Below, one piece after another: positions 60,529-64,000 of a stretch of DNA of 64,000 nt (position 1 is its first letter; each line of letters opens with the position of its first letter). Below the pieces are notes generated by a model, which saw only the letters and a list, made by a program, of their open reading frames with translations, had not been told where the DNA came from and did no database searches. This DNA is from Pseudobutyrivibrio sp. ACV-2 (GTDB taxonomy: Bacteria; Bacillota; Clostridia; Lachnospirales; Lachnospiraceae), in NCBI RefSeq assembly GCF_900107545.1, contig NZ_FNQZ01000005.1, forward strand, positions 124,001 to 188,000, written 5' to 3'. The position numbers and the translations under genes are program-made.

Positions 60529-61728
60529 TCATTCTTTTTCAGCCTTTGCTCTTGCAAGCTTTTTAATCTCCACACGCTCTACAAAGGCCTGTATTCTGGT
60601 GCGAAGCTGTCCAGAAGAACGTACCGAATATGGCCGGTCTACTGATAACACAGGCCAGCCGTATTCTTCATCCATAATATGAAAGCCTGCCGCTCTCTCA
60701 TAGCCCCAGTAATCACAGAATTTGATTTGCTCGTAGATGAGGCCGTCAGCATGATACTCCTTTGCCAACCAATCCACGTATTCACGACGTTCCATGATTT
60801 TTTCCTGATTGAAAAATCGAGGACACTTGCCCCATTTCAGATAGGTGCGACAAATCTGGGTGAGGGCATCCTCCTCATCATTTAAAATGATTTCCTGCCT
60901 GCCTGGAAGTGAACCAAAGCAATATCTGTCTGCTACAACAAGAGCTCCACATTCCTCGGCCAGCTGTATGAATTCAGGGTCATCAATTTCTGAGCCCACC
61001 ATTACTACGCGTATACGATATTTGTCTGGGCTGTCAGGCTCTCTGTTTTTTATTTCTTCAAGCGTTTCTGTCAGCTTATCTTTGATTAGATATTTAGGGC
61101 AGCTGAAGCTCACCAGACAAAGTACGGCAAATTCATAGCCAGTTATTTTGGGAGATTCGCATTTACGATAATCTCCTATTGCAGTAAGAAGCCTGCTTAT
61201 TTCATTTTGTTCCTCAACGGCTCTCCTTAAAGCCTCGTCTGAAACATCTATGCCAAAACGCTTAGACAAGGGTTCTAATATGCGGATTCGCATTTGCTTT
61301 ATATAATGCTTTAATGCAGTTTCATCATCCTTCATAGGAACATCTGCATAGCTTACAAAAAAATTGTCTTTATTAATCAACTCAAGGTGTTCTATATTTT
61401 CAACACATCTATTCATCTGGGCGCAGGCATCGGGTGCAATAATGCAATCCAAAAAATTAAAGCCACCCTCGATGGCTCGCTCAAGGTAGGCCCTGCAGGC
61501 TTCACACAATGTGGAACTAAGATAGTAGGTGCCCATTTCGATGGACCCAGTGCGCGGTGCTCGAAGACGAACAGAAAAACAACCTGGTAAATTTAACAGA
61601 GGTTCCGGAATCTGAAAACATACATGACCAATAGCGATGTTGCCGTCTGCCTGCCCTTGTCTGGCAAGATCATTGTATGATTCTTCTAGAAGCTTTTCAA
61701 AATAATAGAGATGTTTAAGATCTTTCAC
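60529..61728 (-). CDS. 2-hydroxyacyl-CoA dehydratase-family subunit, small
   Basis: 399 residues from a GTG at 61726-61728 (GGGAGAAG upstream; product begins VKDLKHLYYF). The family pattern includes SSTLCEACRAYLERAIEGGF, FLDCIIAPDACAQMNRCVEN, RVVMVGSEIDDPEFIQLAEE and GADVVVADRYCFGS-like GALVVADRYCFGS. Cysteines around 90-130 could bind a 4Fe-4S cluster. It is the first gene of the three-gene unit with the lysozyme and the large subunit. Confidence 0.75.
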   Translation of the reverse strand: MKDLKHLYYFEKLLEESYNDLARQGQADGNIAIGHVCFQIPEPLLNLPGCFSVRLRAPRTGSIEMGTYYLSSTLCEACRAYLERAIEGGFNFLDCIIAPDACAQMNRCVENIEHLELINKDNFFVSYADVPMKDDETALKHYIKQMRIRILEPLSKRFGIDVSDEALRRAVEEQNEISRLLTAIGDYRKCESPKITGYEFAVLCLVSFSCPKYLIKDKLTETLEEIKNREPDSPDKYRIRVVMVGSEIDDPEFIQLAEECGALVVADRYCFGSLPGRQEIILNDEEDALTQICRTYLKWGKCPRFFNQEKIMERREYVDWLAKEYHADGLIYEQIKFCDYWGYERAAGFHIMDEEYGWPVLSVDRPYSVRSSGQLRTRIQAFVERVEIKKLARAKAEKE

Positions 61729-61992
61729 GATACTTCTCCCGGATAAAGATATTCTAATAATTATTTTATCAGTATTATGAATAACGTACAATCCAGTTTT
61801 TGCATTATGTGTATAAATAATGGCTAAATATGGTGCCAGCATCTAATAGACAACACTATATATTCTATTGTTATATTATGAGATGAGGATATGTGTTCTT
61901 GGTATTGGAATCTTACTGCATTTGACTACACAGACTGATAAATGTGGCTGTTTTATGATTTGTTCACTAATATGTTATAATCTTATGTATTA

Positions 61993-62021
61993 ATTGTTAA
62001 AATTATGTGAATTATAACAAT
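61993..62021. promoter_or_regulatory. Operator-like 12-bp inverted repeat
   Basis: ATTGTTAaAATT and AATTaTAACAAT around ATGTG, with one mismatch, ending at the first base of the minus-35. The position over the minus-35 suggests a repressor site. Confidence 0.5.
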
Positions 62022-62049
62022 TGAACTAATATCCATTGGCCTGTATTAT
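62021..62049 (+). promoter_or_regulatory. Promoter of the 68-residue membrane protein
   Basis: TTGAAC (62021-62026), 17-base spacer, TATTAT (62044-62049). AAAGAAAGGA follows before the ATG at 62107. Confidence 0.7.
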
Positions 62050-62106
62050 ACTTAACAGTTGTTAAAAGGAATTGTTGTGTATATGTTTTAAAGAAAGGAC
62101 CAATCG

Positions 62107-62313
62107 ATGTTAAATCTTATTATGCTTGTTGTATTTTCAGCTGTAACCTTATTTTTTGTTTATTATATTGCAATTAACGCTGGCTACGCTAAAAGATCAG
62201 CAAACCTTGACGATACTCATTCATTAATCAGAGCTGTTGGCGGAATCATCTTAAGTGTTGTAGTTATTGCTGCTCTTTGGATTGAGGCTGGATTCGTTCA
62301 TTTCTTCGCTTAA
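62107..62313 (+). CDS. Small two-helix membrane protein
   Basis: 68 residues with hydrophobic helices at about 2-24 and 43-64 and a polar loop (YAKRSANLDDTHSLIRAVGG) between. AGAAAGGA is a good ribosome site. Strong promoter, operator-like repeat and terminator make it a real, tightly regulated single gene. No family recognised. It is next to a metal importer, but on the other strand. Confidence 0.7.
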   Translation: MLNLIMLVVFSAVTLFFVYYIAINAGYAKRSANLDDTHSLIRAVGGIILSVVVIAALWIEAGFVHFFA

Positions 62314-62328
62314 TATTATAGATAATTT

Positions 62329-62354
62329 AAGGCATCCCCCGTGGGATGCCTTTT
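62329..62354. terminator. Terminator after the small membrane protein
   Basis: AAGGCATCCC-NNGT-GGGATGCCTTTT: stable stem with T-run on the plus strand, also usable on the minus strand by the lipoprotein gene. Confidence 0.85.
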
Positions 62355-62369
62355 ATTATATAAAAGTCT

Positions 62370-62933
62370 TTATTCTACTAATGTGGCTCCTGTCAGCGTT
62401 AGATACTGGTTGCCATTTTCATCATAAGTATCAAATGTCCCTTTCAACACAATTTCATCTCCAGGCTCTGGATAATCCTCTGATGAATATTCATTTTCAT
62501 CCAAAACAAACTCAAGCCCCTGAGCACAGCACTGTGTTGCATCCTGAATCAGACAGGCATAGTATTGTTTGCCTGTTTCTTCATCTACATAAACACTGCA
62601 GGAACCTTCCATTTTTACAGTTTGTCCTACATAGGCCAAGGGTTCCATAACAATGTTGTACACCTCGGCATATACAAATGTGGATGATAGCGCTGTAAGG
62701 TCTAAATCGACAGATGCATCTGGTGCGCTTTCATATTCATCTGTAGAGGTCTGCTCCTTTGAATCAAAAATCAAGGTTTCATCGGTTGAGGCACCTGAAG
62801 TCTCTGCTAAATCCGCCAAGTCTGTAGTCTCAGTAATATCGGATTTCTCAGCCGCCACACTACTTACATTTCCGCAGGCTACAAGCATTGCTGCCATAAA
62901 TCCTACCATTAATATATAATTTACTCTCTTCAT
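62370..62933 (-). CDS. Lipoprotein next to metal ABC transporter
   Basis: 187 residues. Signal peptide with lipobox MAAMLVAC, an acidic Ser/Thr-rich linker (about 25-80) and a C-terminal beta-rich domain, possibly OB-like, with LAYVGQTVKMEGSCSVYVDE then YACLIQDATQCCAQGLEFVL and DEIVLKGTFDTYDENG. The C-x6-CC cluster may bind metal. It starts 7 bases after the znuB-like stop, so it belongs to the transporter operon. Function unknown. Confidence 0.7.
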   Translation of the reverse strand: MKRVNYILMVGFMAAMLVACGNVSSVAAEKSDITETTDLADLAETSGASTDETLIFDSKEQTSTDEYESAPDASVDLDLTALSSTFVYAEVYNIVMEPLAYVGQTVKMEGSCSVYVDEETGKQYYACLIQDATQCCAQGLEFVLDENEYSSEDYPEPGDEIVLKGTFDTYDENGNQYLTLTGATLVE

Positions 62934-62940
62934 AAATTTC

Positions 62941-63774
62941 TTACCCTCTGATTTTTCCTATCACATGACAAACCGCAAATAATACTACATCTACCGCAAC
63001 TATAGTGGAACCCACAGGTGTACCTGCCAAAATCGAAATGATAATGCCTAAAAATGCACACACCACCGATACAACGGCTGAAAAAAAAGTAACAGCCCTG
63101 AAGCTTTTCAACACACTCATAGCTGACAAAGCAGGGAAAATAACAAGTGCAGATATAAGCAAAGAGCCTACCAGATTCATGGCCAACACTATAATTACAG
63201 CGGTGATTGTGGCAATTAAAAGGTTATAAAAATCTACATTTGTTCCTACTGCATTTGCAAAATTTGTATCAAAGGTCACTGCAAAAATCCTGTTGTACAA
63301 AAATATAAATATAAAAACTACTACCACTGAAAGAACTCCACTTATCCATACCTCCTCCTTGGTGAGTGTGAGGATGGAGGTGGAACCAAACAGCGTGGTA
63401 CAAACATCCCCAGAAACATTTGAGGATGTAGGGAAAATATTCATAAGCAGATAGCCAAAAGCAAGGGCGCCAACAGAAATCATAGCTATAGCTGCATCAC
63501 CCTTTACCTTTGTGTTTGTTCCATTTTTTAGGAGCAAAATCGCACTCAGCACTGTGACTGGTAAAATGATAATCATTTTATTGGTCAGGTTTAAGACACT
63601 GGCTATAGCTAAAGCGCCAAAGGCTACATGTGAAAGTCCATCGCCTATATAGGAGTACCGCTTTAATACCAAAGTGACGCCAAGTAACGAAGAACATAAA
63701 GCAATAAGTACGCCAACAATCAGCGCATATCTAACAAATGGAAAGGCTAAATACATGGTCAATTTTTCTAACAT
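62941..63774 (-). CDS. Metal ABC transporter permease, ZnuB/MntB family
   Basis: 277 residues with about eight membrane helices. Typical parts are YALIVGVLIALCSSLLGVTLVLKRYSYIGDGLSHVAFGA, where H and D lie in the channel, and VGSLLISALVIFPALSAM. Family members import zinc or manganese. It overlaps the ATPase gene by 7 bp. Which metal is carried cannot be told without the binding protein, which lies outside the window. Confidence 0.88.
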   Translation of the reverse strand: MLEKLTMYLAFPFVRYALIVGVLIALCSSLLGVTLVLKRYSYIGDGLSHVAFGALAIASVLNLTNKMIIILPVTVLSAILLLKNGTNTKVKGDAAIAMISVGALAFGYLLMNIFPTSSNVSGDVCTTLFGSTSILTLTKEEVWISGVLSVVVVFIFIFLYNRIFAVTFDTNFANAVGTNVDFYNLLIATITAVIIVLAMNLVGSLLISALVIFPALSAMSVLKSFRAVTFFSAVVSVVCAFLGIIISILAGTPVGSTIVAVDVVLFAVCHVIGKIRG

Positions 63775-64000
63775 ACCTGCATTCCTCCTTCCTGATTACT
63801 GCCTTCTGATGGAACCCCGTAAATCTTATTTGCATATTTTTTTACATTATCCAAATCGTGGCTAATCATTATTATGGTAAGCCCCTCTTCGTTAAGGCCG
63901 TGAATTAGCTGATACATTTCCTCTGTCATCTGTGGATCAAGGCCCGATACTGGCTCATCTAAAAGCAGAACCCTTGAGGTGGCACACAATGCTCTAGCAA
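63768..64000 (-). CDS. Metal ABC transporter ATPase, ZnuC type, 5' part cut by window edge
   Basis: The last 77 codons: LARALCATSRVLLLDEPVSG (Walker B) then DPQMTEEMYQLIHGLNEEGL and the H-loop IIMISHDLDNV. The first two thirds lie beyond base 64000. It runs into the permease gene with a 7-bp overlap. Confidence 0.85.
   Translation of the reverse strand, partial: ARALCATSRVLLLDEPVSGLDPQMTEEMYQLIHGLNEEGLTIIMISHDLDNVKKYANKIYGVPSEGSNQEGGMQVC

Larger units (their letters stand above)
61729..62106. other. AT-rich intergenic region with operator and promoter
   Basis: 378 bp without a gene. On the plus strand near its right end are an inverted repeat (61993-62021) and a strong promoter (62021-62049) for the small membrane protein. 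The left part, including the start region for the dehydratase unit, shows no clear structure. Confidence 0.5.

Overview
The window reads as chromosomal DNA of an AT-rich, low-GC Gram-positive anaerobe of the Lachnospiraceae, most like Butyrivibrio or Pseudobutyrivibrio. This is inferred from gene content: a membrane-bound GH3 beta-glucosidase with reversed domain order, a DUF4317 protein, YerC, split L-serine dehydratase, 2-hydroxyacyl-CoA dehydratase-type proteins, msm/GH36 raffinose genes, and holin-like type I toxins. Most genes lie on the minus strand, with SigmaA-type promoters and strong GGAGG ribosome sites.

Layout. 0-6 kb: an oppABCDF peptide importer. 6-8.1 kb: nadE. 8.2-9.4 kb: a scar with a terminator, a tRNA-like fragment, a type I toxin/antisense pair and a decayed copy of the start of a PEP/pyruvate-binding protein. 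9.4-15.6 kb: a tightly coupled seven-gene operon (circularly permuted ATP-grasp, alpha-E, transglutaminase, two AspA/AstE-like proteins of which one has lost its zinc histidines, a RelA/SpoT-type synthetase, a FUSC membrane protein). 15.8-20.5 kb: a livJHMGF branched-chain amino acid importer. 20.8-24 kb: a LysR remnant, the intact PEP/pyruvate-binding gene and an internally deleted copy of nadE. 24-31.8 kb: an aldo/keto reductase, then alpha-galactosidase with its sugar ABC transporter and divergent AraC regulator. 31.8-35.2 kb: a mobile-element graveyard with a kinase tail, a serine-recombinase stub, an 89-bp direct repeat, two nuclease-like paralogs, a KilA-N stub and an XRE repressor. 35.2-40.3 kb: rlmD-type methyltransferase, pcrA, a DUF1836 protein, yerC. 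40.4-43.2 kb: asnS-asnA behind an asparagine-rich leader peptide. 43.2-50.1 kb: a GH35 stub, a DUF4317 protein, sdaAA/P1 peptidase/sdaAB, and CIRCE-controlled clpB. 50.1-54.3 kb: a second toxin/antisense pair, an orphan antisense RNA and the GH3 enzyme. 54.4-57.5 kb: an AgrA/AgrC-like two-component pair, an epimerase stub and an unknown gene. 57.6-61.7 kb: two 2-hydroxyacyl-CoA dehydratase-type genes around a GH25 lysozyme with a long charged helix. 62-64 kb: a small membrane protein, a lipoprotein and a znuBC-like metal importer cut by the window edge.

Main points. (1) The asnS-asnA mRNA starts with a 24-codon ORF containing 11 Asn codons, followed by two mutually exclusive hairpins placed as in classical amino-acid attenuation; there is no T-box. 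(2) The ATP-grasp operon looks like an undescribed peptide- or amide-forming pathway with an exporter and an alarmone-type enzyme. (3) Several mRNAs (oppA, nadE, livJ, the ATP-grasp operon, DUF1836) begin with a terminator-like hairpin a few bases after the promoter and just ahead of the ribosome site. (4) nadE and the PEP/pyruvate-binding gene each have a decayed copy beside the intact copy of the other gene.
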